Assembly (NCBI GenBank): GCA_050013915.1
Contig: JBEKEI010000087.1
Span: 1 to 18,879 of the forward strand
Length of the DNA: 18,879 nt
Direction of reading: 5' to 3'
From: Roseiarcus sp050013915
GTDB taxonomy: Bacteria; Pseudomonadota; Alphaproteobacteria; Rhizobiales; Beijerinckiaceae
Part shown: positions 1-8,580 of the stretch, one piece after another
How positions within the stretch are numbered: the stretch's first letter is position 1
How the letters are laid out: every line of letters starts with the position of its first letter
Position numbers and translations under genes: made by a program
The notes under the pieces: generated by a model
Databases searched by the model: none
What the model saw: only the letters and a program-made list of their open reading frames with translations
Told to the model about the DNA's origin: nothing

Positions 1-2
1 AC

Positions 3-38
3 CTTCTCTACACGCTGATCTACCCAGAGAAATTCTGA
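3..38 (+). CDS. kdpF: KdpF, C-terminal end only (partial)
   Basis: The window opens inside a frame that reads LLYTLIYPEKF and then TGA (36-38), just before kdpA. KdpF is a one-helix peptide of about 30 residues that stabilises the KdpABC complex in the inner membrane, and family members typically end in a similar PEKF-type tail. Only the last 11 codons are present, so the call rests on that tail and on its place 34 bases upstream of kdpA. The operon promoter must lie to the left of the window. Confidence 0.85.
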   Translation, partial: LLYTLIYPEKF

Positions 39-72
39 ATTCGCCAGACATATTGAACGTGAAGGTGACGCC

Positions 73-1782
73 ATGACTTTCGTCGGCTGGTTGCAAATCG
101 CTGTGGTCCTCGCCCTGGTGATCGCGACCGCGATGCCGCTCAGCGGCTATCTCGTCAGCGTCTACGACGGCAAGGATAACCTGCTCTCCCCCGTCCTGCG
201 GCCGGTCGAGCGAGTGTTCTACCGTCTGTCCGGCGTCGATGAGACGCGCGAGCAGAGCTGGTTCCTCTACGCGATCGCGCTGATCGCCTTCTCAATCGCC
301 GGCTTCGTGTCGCTCTACGCATTGCAGCGCCTGCAGAACCTGCTGCCGCTCAATCCCCAGGGCTTCGACGCGGTCGGGCCGGACCTCGCTTTCAACACCT
401 CGATCAGCTTCATCACCAACACCAACTGGCAGAACTACGGCGGCGAGACGACGATGAGCCATCTCACCCAGATGCTCGGCCTCACCGTCCACAATTTCCT
501 GTCGGCGGCGACCGGCCTCGCGGTCGCTTTCGCCTTCGTGCGCGCGTTCGCCCGCTCTTCGGCTACGACCGTCGGCAATTTCTGGGTCGACATGACCCGG
601 GTCTGCCTCTATGTCCTGCTGCCCATCTCGATCGTGATCGCGCTCGTCTTCGTCGCGCTCGGCGTGCCGCAGACGCTCGCCGGCTCGGTCGACGTGACGA
701 CGCTGGAGGGCGCCAAGCAGACGATCTCGATCGGGCCGGTGGCGAGCCAGGAGGCGATCAAGCAGCTCGGCACCAACGGCGGCGGGTTCTTCAACGTCAA
801 TTCCGCGCATCCCTTCGAAAATCCGAACGCCTGGACCAACGTCATCCAGATCTGGGCGCTGCTGCTGATCCCGGTCTCGGCCGTGCTCGCCTTCGGCAAG
901 GCGGTCGGCGATTTCAGGCAGGGCCGCGCGATACTCGTCACCATGGGCGTTCTGCTCGTCGTCGGCATCGGCGTCATCTATTGGGCCGAGAGCGCGGGGA
1001 CGCTCGGCGTGACCGCCCTCGGGGTCGATCCCTCCGCCGGCAATCTGGAGGGCAAGGAGATCCGCTTCGGCCAGGCGATGTCAGCGTTGTTCTCCGCCGC
1101 CACGACCGGCACCGGCACCGGCGCCGTCATCACGATGCACGATTCGCTGACCCCGCTCGGCGGGCTCGTGCCGCTGTTCGACATACTGGCCGGCTGCATC
1201 TGGCCGGGCGGCGTCGGCGCGGGGCTCTACGGCTTCCTCGTCGTGGTCGTCATCGCGGTGTTCGTCGCCGGGCTGATGGTCGGCCGCACGCCCGAATATC
1301 TCGGCAAGAAGATCGAGACGCGCGAGATGAAGCTCGCGATGTACGCGGTGCTGATCTATCCGCTGGTCGTGCTCGGCTTCTCGGCGACGGCGGTGCTGCT
1401 GAAGACCGCGCTCGACAGCCTGGGCAACGCCGGGCCGCATGGCCTGACCGAGATCATCTACGCCTATGCGTCGACCAACGCCAACAACGGCTCGGCCTTC
1501 GCCGGCCTCAATGGCGCGACGCCCTGGTTTAACACCACGCTCGGCATTGCGATGCTCTTCGGCCGCTTCGCCTACGCGATCCCCGTGCTCGCGCTCGCCG
1601 GATCGCTTGCCGCCAAGAAGAAGGCGCCCGCCTCGGCGGGCACCATTCCGACCACCGGGGCGCTGTTCGTCGGCCTGCTGCTCGGCGTCATCGTCATCCT
1701 CTACCTCCTGCAATATTTCCCCGCGCTCGCTCTGGGGCCGGTCGTCGAGCAATTCCTCATGCTCGGCGGCAAGGCCTTCTGA
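73..1782 (+). CDS. kdpA: K+-transporting ATPase subunit A (KdpA), channel-like K+-binding subunit
   Basis: KdpA is the K+-selective, SKT-superfamily subunit of the high-affinity KdpFABC pump in the inner membrane. The 569-residue product has the usual family length. It begins with a hydrophobic helix and carries the four degenerate selectivity-filter regions: TNTNWQNYGGE (115-125), GTNGGGFFNVNSAHPFENP (about 233-251), ATTTGTGTGAVITMHD (about 343-358) and STNANNGSAFAGLNG (about 467-481). About ten hydrophobic segments are spread over the chain. The ATG at 73 is preceded by GAAGGTG (61-67), a good ribosome binding site. kdpF lies 34 bases upstream and kdpB 30 bases downstream on the same strand, so this is one operon. 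Nothing looks broken. Confidence 0.98.
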   Translation: MTFVGWLQIAVVLALVIATAMPLSGYLVSVYDGKDNLLSPVLRPVERVFYRLSGVDETREQSWFLYAIALIAFSIAGFVSLYALQRLQNLLPLNPQGFDAVGPDLAFNTSISFITNTNWQNYGGETTMSHLTQMLGLTVHNFLSAATGLAVAFAFVRAFARSSATTVGNFWVDMTRVCLYVLLPISIVIALVFVALGVPQTLAGSVDVTTLEGAKQTISIGPVASQEAIKQLGTNGGGFFNVNSAHPFENPNAWTNVIQIWALLLIPVSAVLAFGKAVGDFRQGRAILVTMGVLLVVGIGVIYWAESAGTLGVTALGVDPSAGNLEGKEIRFGQAMSALFSAATTGTGTGAVITMHDSLTPLGGLVPLFDILAGCIWPGGVGAGLYGFLVVVVIAVFVAGLMVGRTPEYLGKKIETREMKLAMYAVLIYPLVVLGFSATAVLLKTALDSLGNAGPHGLTEIIYAYASTNANNGSAFAGLNGATPWFNTTLGIAMLFGRFAYAIPVLALAGSLAAKKKAPASAGTIPTTGALFVGLLLGVIVILYLLQYFPALALGPVVEQFLMLGGKAF

Positions 1783-1812
1783 CCCCGCGACCTCAGCCGA
1801 TTGGAGTCATCC

Positions 1813-3864
1813 ATGTCCACCAACGCACGGGCCCAGGGGCTCTTCGATCCGCAGATCATCGGCGCCGCGGCGCTCGACGCCCTGCGCAAGCTCGATCCGC
1901 GCGCGCTCGCGAAAAACCCGGTGATCTTCGTCACCGAAGTCGTCTCGCTCGTCGTCACCTGCTTCTTCGTGCGCGACCTCGTCGCGCACAATGGAACGGC
2001 GCTGTTCTCGGGGCAGATCGCGTTCTGGCTGTGGTTCACGGTGCTGTTCGCCAATTTCGCCGAAGCCGTGGCGGAGGGGCGCGGCAAGGCGCAGGCCGAC
2101 GCGCTGCGCAAGACTCGCAGCGACACGCGCGCCAAACGCTATGTCGACGCGAAGAATCTCGGCGACGTCATCCAGGGCGTGAACGCTCAGGACCTGCGCG
2201 TCGGCGATGTCGTGCTGGTCGAGGCCGGCGACATCATCCCGGGCGACGGCGAGATCATCGAGGGCGTCGCCTCGGTGAACGAATCGGCGATCACCGGCGA
2301 ATCGGCGCCTGTCATCCGCGAGGCGGGCGGCGACCGCTCGGCCGTCACCGGCGGCACGACGGTCCTTTCCGACCATATCAAGGTGCGGATCACCGCAGCC
2401 GCCGGCTCGACCTTCATCGATCGCATGATCGCGCTCGTCGAAGGCGCCGAGCGCCAGAAGACGCCCAACGAACTCGCGCTGTCGATCCTGCTGTCCGGCC
2501 TCACGTTGATCTTCCTCATCGTCTGCGTCACGCTGTGGCCGATCGCCGGGTATTCGGGCACGGTGCTGTCTGTGACGGTTCTGATCGCGCTGCTCGTCTG
2601 CCTCATCCCCACCACGATCGGCGGGCTGCTGTCGGCGATCGGCATTGCCGGGATGGACCGTCTCGTACGGTTCAACGTGATCGCGACCTCGGGGCGCGCG
2701 GTCGAGGCGGCGGGCGACGTCGACACGTTGCTGCTCGACAAGACCGGCACCATCACCTTCGGCAATCGGATGGCCGACGAATTCATCGCGGTCAAGGGCG
2801 TGGCGGAACGCAGCCTTGCCGAGGCGGTATTGCTCGCCAGCCTCGCCGACGAGACGCCGGAAGGCCGCTCGATCGTGTCGCTGGCCCGGAGCCGCTACGG
2901 CGTCGACACGCCGGGCGCGCCGGCGCGTGCGACCGTGGTTCCGTTCGCCGCGCAGACGCGTGTCTCGGGCATCGACCTGCCGGGCCGGGTGCTGCGCAAG
3001 GGCGCAGTCGACGCGATCCTCGCGGCGGCGCGGATGACGCGCGAGACCGCGCCGGCCGACTTCAACCAGGCGGTCGACCGCATCGCGCGCTCCGGCGGCA
3101 CGCCGCTGGCGGTCTGCGACAACGGCGCGCTGCTCGGCATCGTCCACCTCAAGGACATCGTCAAGCCCGACATACGCTCGCGCTTCGCCGAACTGCGCGC
3201 GATGGGCATCAAGACGGTGATGGTGACGGGCGACAATCCGCTGACCGCGGCCGCGATCGCCTCGGAGGCCGGCGTCGACGATTTCCTCGCCCAGGCGACC
3301 CCCGAGGACAAGCTCGCCTACATCAGGCGCGAGCAGCAGGGCGGCCGGCTGATCGCCATGTGCGGCGACGGCACCAATGATGCGCCGGCCCTGGCCCAAG
3401 CCGACGTCGGCGTCGCCATGCAGACGGGCACCCAGGCGGCGCGCGAAGCGGGCAACATGGTCGACCTCGATTCCGATCCGACCAAGCTGATCGAGATCGT
3501 CGGCATCGGCAAGCAGCTGCTGATGACGCGCGGTTCGCTGACCACCTTCTCGATCGCCAACGACGTCGCCAAATATTTCGCGATCATTCCCGCGCTGTTC
3601 GTCACGACCTATCCCGAACTCGGCGCGCTCAACATCATGGGGCTCGGCTCCGAGAGGTCGGCGATCCTGTCAGCGGTCATCTTCAACGCGCTGATCATCA
3701 TCGCGCTGATCCCGCTCGCGCTGAAGGGCGTCGCCTACCGCCCCGTCGGCGCCGCCGCGCTGCTGCGCCGCAACCTGCTGATCTACGGCCTCGGCGGCAT
3801 CGTCGCGCCGTTCATCGGCATCAAGATCATCGACATCGTCATTTCCGCGCTTCGCCTCGCCTGA
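1813..3864 (+). CDS. kdpB: K+-transporting ATPase ATP-binding subunit B (KdpB), P-type ATPase
   Basis: KdpB is the P-type ATPase subunit that hydrolyses ATP to drive K+ uptake through KdpA. The product is 683 residues. The actuator motif TGES lies at 161-164; its serine corresponds to the inhibitory phosphorylation site S162 of E. coli KdpB. The phosphorylation motif DKTGT has its aspartate at 309 (D307 in E. coli). MVTGDN and the hinge motif GDGTNDAPAL (about 518-527) follow, with membrane helices on both sides. The frame is open from a TTG at 1801, but the ATG at 1813 has GGAG at 1803-1806 as its ribosome binding site and gives the family-like N-terminus, so I chose it. kdpC starts 10 bases after the stop. 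Confidence 0.98.
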   Translation: MSTNARAQGLFDPQIIGAAALDALRKLDPRALAKNPVIFVTEVVSLVVTCFFVRDLVAHNGTALFSGQIAFWLWFTVLFANFAEAVAEGRGKAQADALRKTRSDTRAKRYVDAKNLGDVIQGVNAQDLRVGDVVLVEAGDIIPGDGEIIEGVASVNESAITGESAPVIREAGGDRSAVTGGTTVLSDHIKVRITAAAGSTFIDRMIALVEGAERQKTPNELALSILLSGLTLIFLIVCVTLWPIAGYSGTVLSVTVLIALLVCLIPTTIGGLLSAIGIAGMDRLVRFNVIATSGRAVEAAGDVDTLLLDKTGTITFGNRMADEFIAVKGVAERSLAEAVLLASLADETPEGRSIVSLARSRYGVDTPGAPARATVVPFAAQTRVSGIDLPGRVLRKGAVDAILAAARMTRETAPADFNQAVDRIARSGGTPLAVCDNGALLGIVHLKDIVKPDIRSRFAELRAMGIKTVMVTGDNPLTAAAIASEAGVDDFLAQATPEDKLAYIRREQQGGRLIAMCGDGTNDAPALAQADVGVAMQTGTQAAREAGNMVDLDSDPTKLIEIVGIGKQLLMTRGSLTTFSIANDVAKYFAIIPALFVTTYPELGALNIMGLGSERSAILSAVIFNALIIIALIPLALKGVAYRPVGAAALLRRNLLIYGLGGIVAPFIGIKIIDIVISALRLA

Positions 3865-3874
3865 GGAGAGAACC

Positions 3875-4498
3875 ATGCTCAGCCAGATTCGCCCCGCCGT
3901 CGTCCTGCTCGCGCTGTTCACGCTGCTGACCGGCCTCGCCTATCCGCTCGCGATCACCGGAATCGCCCAGGTGCTGATGCCGCATCAGGCCAATGGCAGC
4001 CTGCTGCCGGTCGGCGGGCCGCCGGTCGGCTCGGCCCTGATCGGCCAGAATTTCGCGTCGGACAAATATTTCCATCCGCGGCCGTCGGCGACCCAGGCCC
4101 AGGATCCCGCCCATCCCGACGATTCCTCCAAGACGATCGACGCGCCCTACAACGCCGCCAATTCGACCGGCTCCAATCTCGGGCCGACCTCGCAGAAGCT
4201 CATCGACCGCGTGAAGGCCGACGTCGACGCCAGGCGCGCCGCGGGCGTCACCGGGCCGATCCCCGCCGACGCCGTCACCACCTCGGCGTCGGGGCTCGAT
4301 CCGCACATCTCGCCCGACAACGCCCTCGCCCAGGTCGCCTCGGTCGCCAAGGCGCGCAACCTGCCCGAAGACAAGGTGCGCACGCTCGTCGAAGGCCACG
4401 TCCAGGGCCGCGTCCTTGGCCTCATCGGCGAGCCGCGCGTCAACGTCCTGCTGCTCAACATGGCTCTCGACGCGATGGCCGCCGCGCCGTCGTCCTGA
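3875..4498 (+). CDS. kdpC: K+-transporting ATPase subunit C (KdpC)
   Basis: KdpC is the single-span subunit that sits over the K+ entrance of KdpA and is needed for complex assembly and high affinity. The 207-residue protein has one membrane helix near residues 7-30, followed by a periplasmic domain with recognisable family signatures: GSALIGQNF and FHPRPS around residues 49-70, SGLDPHISPDNA around 137-148 and a conserved C-terminal LIGEPRVNVLLLN. The ATG follows a strong GAGGAGAG site at 3863-3870 that overlaps the kdpB stop, which points to translational coupling. Length and order are typical for the operon. Confidence 0.97.
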   Translation: MLSQIRPAVVLLALFTLLTGLAYPLAITGIAQVLMPHQANGSLLPVGGPPVGSALIGQNFASDKYFHPRPSATQAQDPAHPDDSSKTIDAPYNAANSTGSNLGPTSQKLIDRVKADVDARRAAGVTGPIPADAVTTSASGLDPHISPDNALAQVASVAKARNLPEDKVRTLVEGHVQGRVLGLIGEPRVNVLLLNMALDAMAAAPSS

Positions 4499-4580
4499 AC
4501 GGGCGGCGCGGAAACCGGGGCGACGCCGAAGCGATTTGGCGCTATGGTCGGGCGGCCGTGACCAGAGAGCGCTGAGTTCC

Positions 4581-7319
4581 GTGGCGCAGGACAGAGACAT
4601 CGACCGTCGTCCCGACCCCGACGCGCTGCTCGCCTTGGTCGGCAAGGAGGCGCGCGGCCGGCTCTGGGTCTTCCTGGGGGCGGCGCCCGGCGTCGGCAAG
4701 ACCTATGCGATGCTGGCGCGGGCCCGCGCCCTCAGGAAGGACGGCGTCGACGTCGTCGTCGGGCTCGTCGAGACCCACGGGCGATCAGAGACTGCGGCGC
4801 TGCTCGAAGGGCTCGAGGTGCTGCCGCGGCGCGCGGTCGTCTATCGCGGCCAGACGATCGAGGAATTCGATCTCGACGGCGCGCTGACGCGTCGGCCCAA
4901 GCTCATCATCGTCGACGAACTCGCCCACACCAACGCGCCCGACAGCCGCCATCCCAAGCGCTGGCAGGACGTCGAGGAGCTTCTCGACGCCCATATCGAC
5001 GTCTGGACCGCGCTCAACATCCAGCACATCGAGAGCCTCGCCGACGTCGTCTCGCGGATCACCGGCGTCGCGGTGCGCGAGACGGTGCCCGACACCGTGC
5101 TGCGCGACGCCGCCGACATCGTGCTCGTCGACGTCACTTCCGACGAGCTGATCCAGCGTCTGAAGGAGGGCAAGGTCTATCTGCCCGAGACCGCACGCCT
5201 CGCCCAACAGAACTTCTTCACCGTCGGCAATCTCACCGCGCTGCGCGAACTCGCGCTGCGGCGCACCGCCGCGCGGGTCGACGATCAGATGGTCGACTAT
5301 CTGCGCCAGCACGCGATCGAGGGTCCCTGGGAGACGTCCGAGCGGCTGCTCGTCTGCGTCGGCCCGGACGCCCTGTCCGAAGCGGTCGTGCGGACGGCGA
5401 GCCGGCTCGCGACCGGCCTCAACGCCAGTTTTGTCGCGGTGACCGTGCAGGCGGCCGGCCGCGAGGAGACCGACGCCGCCAGGGCCAAACTCGTCGACGA
5501 CGCCCTGCGCCTCGCCGAGCGGCTGGGCGGCGAAACGGAACGGCTGGTCGGTCAGGACATGCCGGCCGAAATCCTGCAGTTCGCGCAACGCCAGAACATC
5601 ACCCAGATCGTCGTCGGCCGCTCGCGCGCCGGCCCTTGGGCGCGGCTGACCGGGCGGTCGCTGACCAGCGCGATCGTGCGCCGCTCGAACAACATCGGCG
5701 TGCACGTGGTCATCGGGGCCCGGGAGGAGGGGACGCAACGCCGATGGCGGCTGCCCTCGCTCGCCGGATTGCCGATCGGCGCTCTGGCGGCCGTCGCCTC
5801 GGTCGCGGTCGCCGTCGGGCTCGGCTATCTGATCGACCTGTGGCTGCATCTGCCGAACCTGTCGATGATCTTTCTGACGGCGGTGCTGTTCTGCGCCGTG
5901 CGGTTCGGTCTGCGCTCGGCGGTCCTGGCTTCGGTCCTGTCATTTTTCGCCTACGACTTCTTCTTCGTCGAACCGCTCTATGAATTCACGATCGCCGAGC
6001 CGCAGGAATTCTTCGCGCTGCTGATCTTCCTCGCCGTCGCCGTGCTGACCGGCCTGCTCGCCGGGCGCGCGCGCGACCAGGCCCAGAGCGTGCGCGACAA
6101 TGCGCGCACGACCCAGTCGATCTACGAACTGTCGCGCAAGCTGTCGGGCGCCGCCGCGCTCGATGACATCCTTCTGGCCGCCACGATCTACATGCACAGG
6201 ACGCTCGGCGCGCGCTGCGTCGTGATGATGCTGCCCGAGGACGGCGAATTGAGCCTCTCGGCCGCCTGGCCGCCGATCGACCAACTGAGCCCCGGCGAGA
6301 CGAGCGCGGCGCGCTGGGCGTTCGAAAAGGCCGAGCCCGCCGGCTGGCGGACCGGCACCCTGCCCAATGTGCGGTTCCAGTTCCGCCCGCTGGTGACGAC
6401 GCGCGGCGTCTGCGGCGTCTGCGGCCTCGAGCCGGCAGACGCGGCGGCGACCATTTCGCCCGAACGCGAACGGGCGCTCAACCTCATTCTCGAGCAGACC
6501 GCGATCGCGGTCGACCGCGCCCTGCTGGTCAAGGATTCCGTCAAGACGGCGGCGTTGGAGGAGAACGAGAAGCTGCGCACCACGCTGCTGTCCTCGCTGT
6601 CGCACGATCTGCGCACCCCGCTCGCCGCGATCACCGGGGCGGTGACGACCTTGCGCCAGTTCGGCGAGACGATGGCGCCGGCGCAGCGCGCCGACCTGCT
6701 CGCCTCGATCGAGGAGGAGGCGGCCCGCCTCACCCGCTTCGTCGCCAATCTGCTCGACATGTCGCGGATCGAAGCGGGGGCGCTGAAACCGCGGCGCGAC
6801 TTCGTCGACATCGCCGAAGTCGTGCGCGCGGCGGTCGAGCGCGCGCGCAAGGTGTTTCCCGACCTGCGGATCACGACGAGTCTCGCGCGCGATCTGCCGC
6901 TGATCCGCGGCGACGCCAATCTGCTGGAACAGGTCCTGTTCAACCTGTTCGACAACGCGCACAAATACGGCGGCGGCGCCGGCGCCCTCGTGCATGCGCG
7001 GCGGCTCGACGGCGACGCCCAGATTTCCGTCACCGACGAGGGGCCCGGGGTGAAGCCGGCCGACCTCGAACGCATATTCGAGAAATTCTGGCAGGGCGGC
7101 CGCGCGGACGGCCGCAAGGCGGGCACCGGCCTCGGGCTCTCGATCTGCCGCGGCCTCGTCGAGGCGATGGGCGGCGCCATCCACGCGGAAAGCCCGGCGG
7201 CGCGCCGGCGCGGCACGCGCCTCGTGATCCAGCTGCCCGGCGTCGCGCCCCATGCGATCCCGGTTCAGGACCAGGCGCCGGCGACTCCGCTCGCCGCTTC
7301 GCCGGGGGAGACCGGGTGA
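4581..7319 (+). CDS. kdpD: Osmosensitive K+ channel sensor histidine kinase KdpD
   Basis: KdpD senses K+ limitation and osmotic stress and phosphorylates KdpE. From the chosen start the protein has 912 residues. In order these are: KdpD N-terminal domain with Walker A GAAPGVGKT (33-41); a universal-stress-protein-like domain (about 250-370); a four-helix DUF4118 membrane block (about 396-495); a GAF-like region (about 520-640); a HisKA domain with SHDLRTP (His675); and a HATPase domain with N-box DNAHKYGGG (Asn792), DEGPG and GTGLGLS. The start is uncertain. GTG at 4581 gives a family-like N-terminus but has only weak purine-rich sequence upstream, and a TTG at 4536 is also in frame. kdpC ends 82 bases upstream. 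Confidence 0.96.
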   Translation: MAQDRDIDRRPDPDALLALVGKEARGRLWVFLGAAPGVGKTYAMLARARALRKDGVDVVVGLVETHGRSETAALLEGLEVLPRRAVVYRGQTIEEFDLDGALTRRPKLIIVDELAHTNAPDSRHPKRWQDVEELLDAHIDVWTALNIQHIESLADVVSRITGVAVRETVPDTVLRDAADIVLVDVTSDELIQRLKEGKVYLPETARLAQQNFFTVGNLTALRELALRRTAARVDDQMVDYLRQHAIEGPWETSERLLVCVGPDALSEAVVRTASRLATGLNASFVAVTVQAAGREETDAARAKLVDDALRLAERLGGETERLVGQDMPAEILQFAQRQNITQIVVGRSRAGPWARLTGRSLTSAIVRRSNNIGVHVVIGAREEGTQRRWRLPSLAGLPIGALAAVASVAVAVGLGYLIDLWLHLPNLSMIFLTAVLFCAVRFGLRSAVLASVLSFFAYDFFFVEPLYEFTIAEPQEFFALLIFLAVAVLTGLLAGRARDQAQSVRDNARTTQSIYELSRKLSGAAALDDILLAATIYMHRTLGARCVVMMLPEDGELSLSAAWPPIDQLSPGETSAARWAFEKAEPAGWRTGTLPNVRFQFRPLVTTRGVCGVCGLEPADAAATISPERERALNLILEQTAIAVDRALLVKDSVKTAALEENEKLRTTLLSSLSHDLRTPLAAITGAVTTLRQFGETMAPAQRADLLASIEEEAARLTRFVANLLDMSRIEAGALKPRRDFVDIAEVVRAAVERARKVFPDLRITTSLARDLPLIRGDANLLEQVLFNLFDNAHKYGGGAGALVHARRLDGDAQISVTDEGPGVKPADLERIFEKFWQGGRADGRKAGTGLGLSICRGLVEAMGGAIHAESPAARRRGTRLVIQLPGVAPHAIPVQDQAPATPLAASPGETG

Positions 7320-7374
7320 CGGGCGCGCGGGAGGGTCGGCGGCGGTCGCGGCCGCGCGCCGGGGCGCGCGGCCC

Positions 7375-8061
7375 ATGACCGCGTTGCGCGTCCTGGTCGT
7401 CGACGACGAGCCTCAGATCCTGCGCTTCCTGAGGCCGGCGCTCGAGGCGTCCGGCTACGAGGTGCTCCATGCCGGCGCCGGACGCGAGGCCCTGCGGCTG
7501 ATCGCCAACGCCGCGCCCGACCTCATCGTGCTCGACCTCGGATTGCCCGACATGGACGGCAAGGAGGTTCTCGAACAGGCGCGCAAGTTCACCTCGGCGC
7601 CGATCGTCGTCCTGTCCGCCCGCGACCGCGAAGCTGAAAAGATCGCCGCGCTCGACCTCGGCGCCGACGACTACGTCGAAAAGCCGTTCGCGATCGGCGA
7701 ATTGCTGGCGCGCTTGCGCACCGCGCTTCGCCACCGCGGCGGCGCCGGGCCGCCCCCGATGCAGATCGAAGTCGACGGGCTCGCCATCGACATGGACAAG
7801 CGGCGCGTCACCCGCGACGGCGCGCCGGTCAGGCTGACGCCGAAGGAATACGACCTGCTGTGCGCGCTCGCGCGCCACGCCGGGCGCGTCGTCACCCACG
7901 GCCAGATTCTCACCGAGGTCTGGGGCCCCGCGCACAAGGACGACACGCAATATCTGCGCGTGTTCATCGGTCAGTTGCGCGCCAAGATCGAGCGCGATCC
8001 CTCGGCGCCGGCGATCATCCGCACCGAGGCGGGGATCGGCTACCGGTTCAGCGAGTCCTAG
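7375..8061 (+). CDS. kdpE: KDP operon response regulator KdpE (OmpR/PhoB type)
   Basis: KdpE is the DNA-binding partner of KdpD and, when phosphorylated, activates kdpFABC. The 228-residue protein has a receiver domain (1 to about 118) with acidic pocket D10/D11, phospho-acceptor D54 in VLDLGLPDMDG, S81 and K103 in EKPF. A winged-helix DNA-binding domain follows (about 130-226, with LTPKEYDLL and the GYRF end). The frame is open further upstream, but the ATG at 7375 is the only start that gives the family N-terminus MTALRVLVVDDEP. It lies 55 bases after the kdpD stop; in many bacteria the two genes overlap. No strong ribosome binding site is visible. Confidence 0.96.
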   Translation: MTALRVLVVDDEPQILRFLRPALEASGYEVLHAGAGREALRLIANAAPDLIVLDLGLPDMDGKEVLEQARKFTSAPIVVLSARDREAEKIAALDLGADDYVEKPFAIGELLARLRTALRHRGGAGPPPMQIEVDGLAIDMDKRRVTRDGAPVRLTPKEYDLLCALARHAGRVVTHGQILTEVWGPAHKDDTQYLRVFIGQLRAKIERDPSAPAIIRTEAGIGYRFSES

Positions 8062-8086
8062 CGCCTGGGGCGCGCCGCCCCTCCCG

Positions 8087-8110
8087 GCCTCGCCGGCGCG
8101 GCGGCGAGGC
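8087..8110. terminator. Stem-loop between convergent kdpE and the 8111-8356 gene
   Basis: GCCTCGCCG (8087-8095) and CGGCGAGGC (8102-8110) form a perfect 9-bp stem with a 6-base loop. It lies between the ends of two convergent genes and touches the stop of the minus-strand gene. A second small stem, GGGGCG/CGCCCC with a 3-base loop, lies at 8067-8081. There is no clear T-run on the plus strand, so a bidirectional intrinsic terminator is likely but not certain. Confidence 0.45.
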
Positions 8111-8356
8111 TCACTCGCTCTTGTCTTCCGGCCGCCGCTTCGGGCGCGGGCGGACCGCCGCCACCGGCGGTTCCTCGGCCTGCGCCGGCGCGGTCGAAGT
8201 CTGCGGCAAGGCCGCCGGCCCCAGCGTCTGCGGCTCGAGCACGGCATAGGGGGATTCCTCGGGCGAGATGTTGCCCGTGCCGCCGAACGCCCAGGCCCCG
8301 CCGGCGTCGGCGAGGACTCCGAACGCCACCGCCGCGAGGATCGCCAGATTGCGCAT
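8111..8356 (-). CDS. Small exported protein with SPYAxxEPQ motif (function unknown)
   Basis: I do not recognise a named family. The 81-residue product starts MRNLAILAAV and has a clear signal peptide ending in AWA at residue 23, so the mature chain would begin at F24. SPYAVLEPQ follows at 35-43, then a Pro/Ala-rich middle and a basic, charged tail (RPRPKRRPEDKSE). The start at 8356 is supported by GGGGGA at the right distance (8364-8369 on this strand) and by the signal peptide; an open extension upstream to 8461 is not credible. The gene converges on kdpE. It is a paralogue, at the N-terminal end, of the 9551-9868 product on the other side of the RMD1-family gene: same signal-peptide length, same MRN start, same motif. 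A periplasmic location is inferred. Confidence 0.7.
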   Translation of the reverse strand: MRNLAILAAVAFGVLADAGGAWAFGGTGNISPEESPYAVLEPQTLGPAALPQTSTAPAQAEEPPVAAVRPRPKRRPEDKSE

Positions 8357-8433
8357 CGAATATTCCCCCGGTTCGCCGCTCGGGCGCCAACGCTCCGCGC
8401 GCCGGCTTCGGCCGGTCGGCGGCGCTGCGTCGC

Positions 8434-8461
8434 AATATAGGAGCGAAAGCGCAGCGTTCAA
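8434..8461 (-). promoter_or_regulatory. Sigma70-like promoter of the 8111-8356 gene
   Basis: Read on the minus strand, TTGAAC (8461-8456) and TATATT (8439-8434) are separated by 16 bases. The second box matches the -10 consensus at five of six positions and the first matches the -35 at four. Transcription would start near 8427, giving a leader of about 70 bases before the ATG at 8356. This AT-rich patch stands out in the GC-rich spacer (8357-8580) between the two divergent genes. Confidence 0.5.
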
Positions 8462-8580
8462 TCGCGCCCCGGCGCGGCTTCGCGCAGAGCGCCGGGGACG
8501 GGCGATTCGTTCGCCGGTCGATGGATCCTCGCGTGGGCCGCGCGCTGGCGCGTGACCGGCCGGCGGCGTATTGAACCGAA

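Noticed and set aside
1807..3399. Long minus-strand frame opposite kdpB, and similar ones opposite kdpD and greA-trmJ
   Set aside because: They are low-complexity shadows of intact conserved genes, with no start signals of their own.
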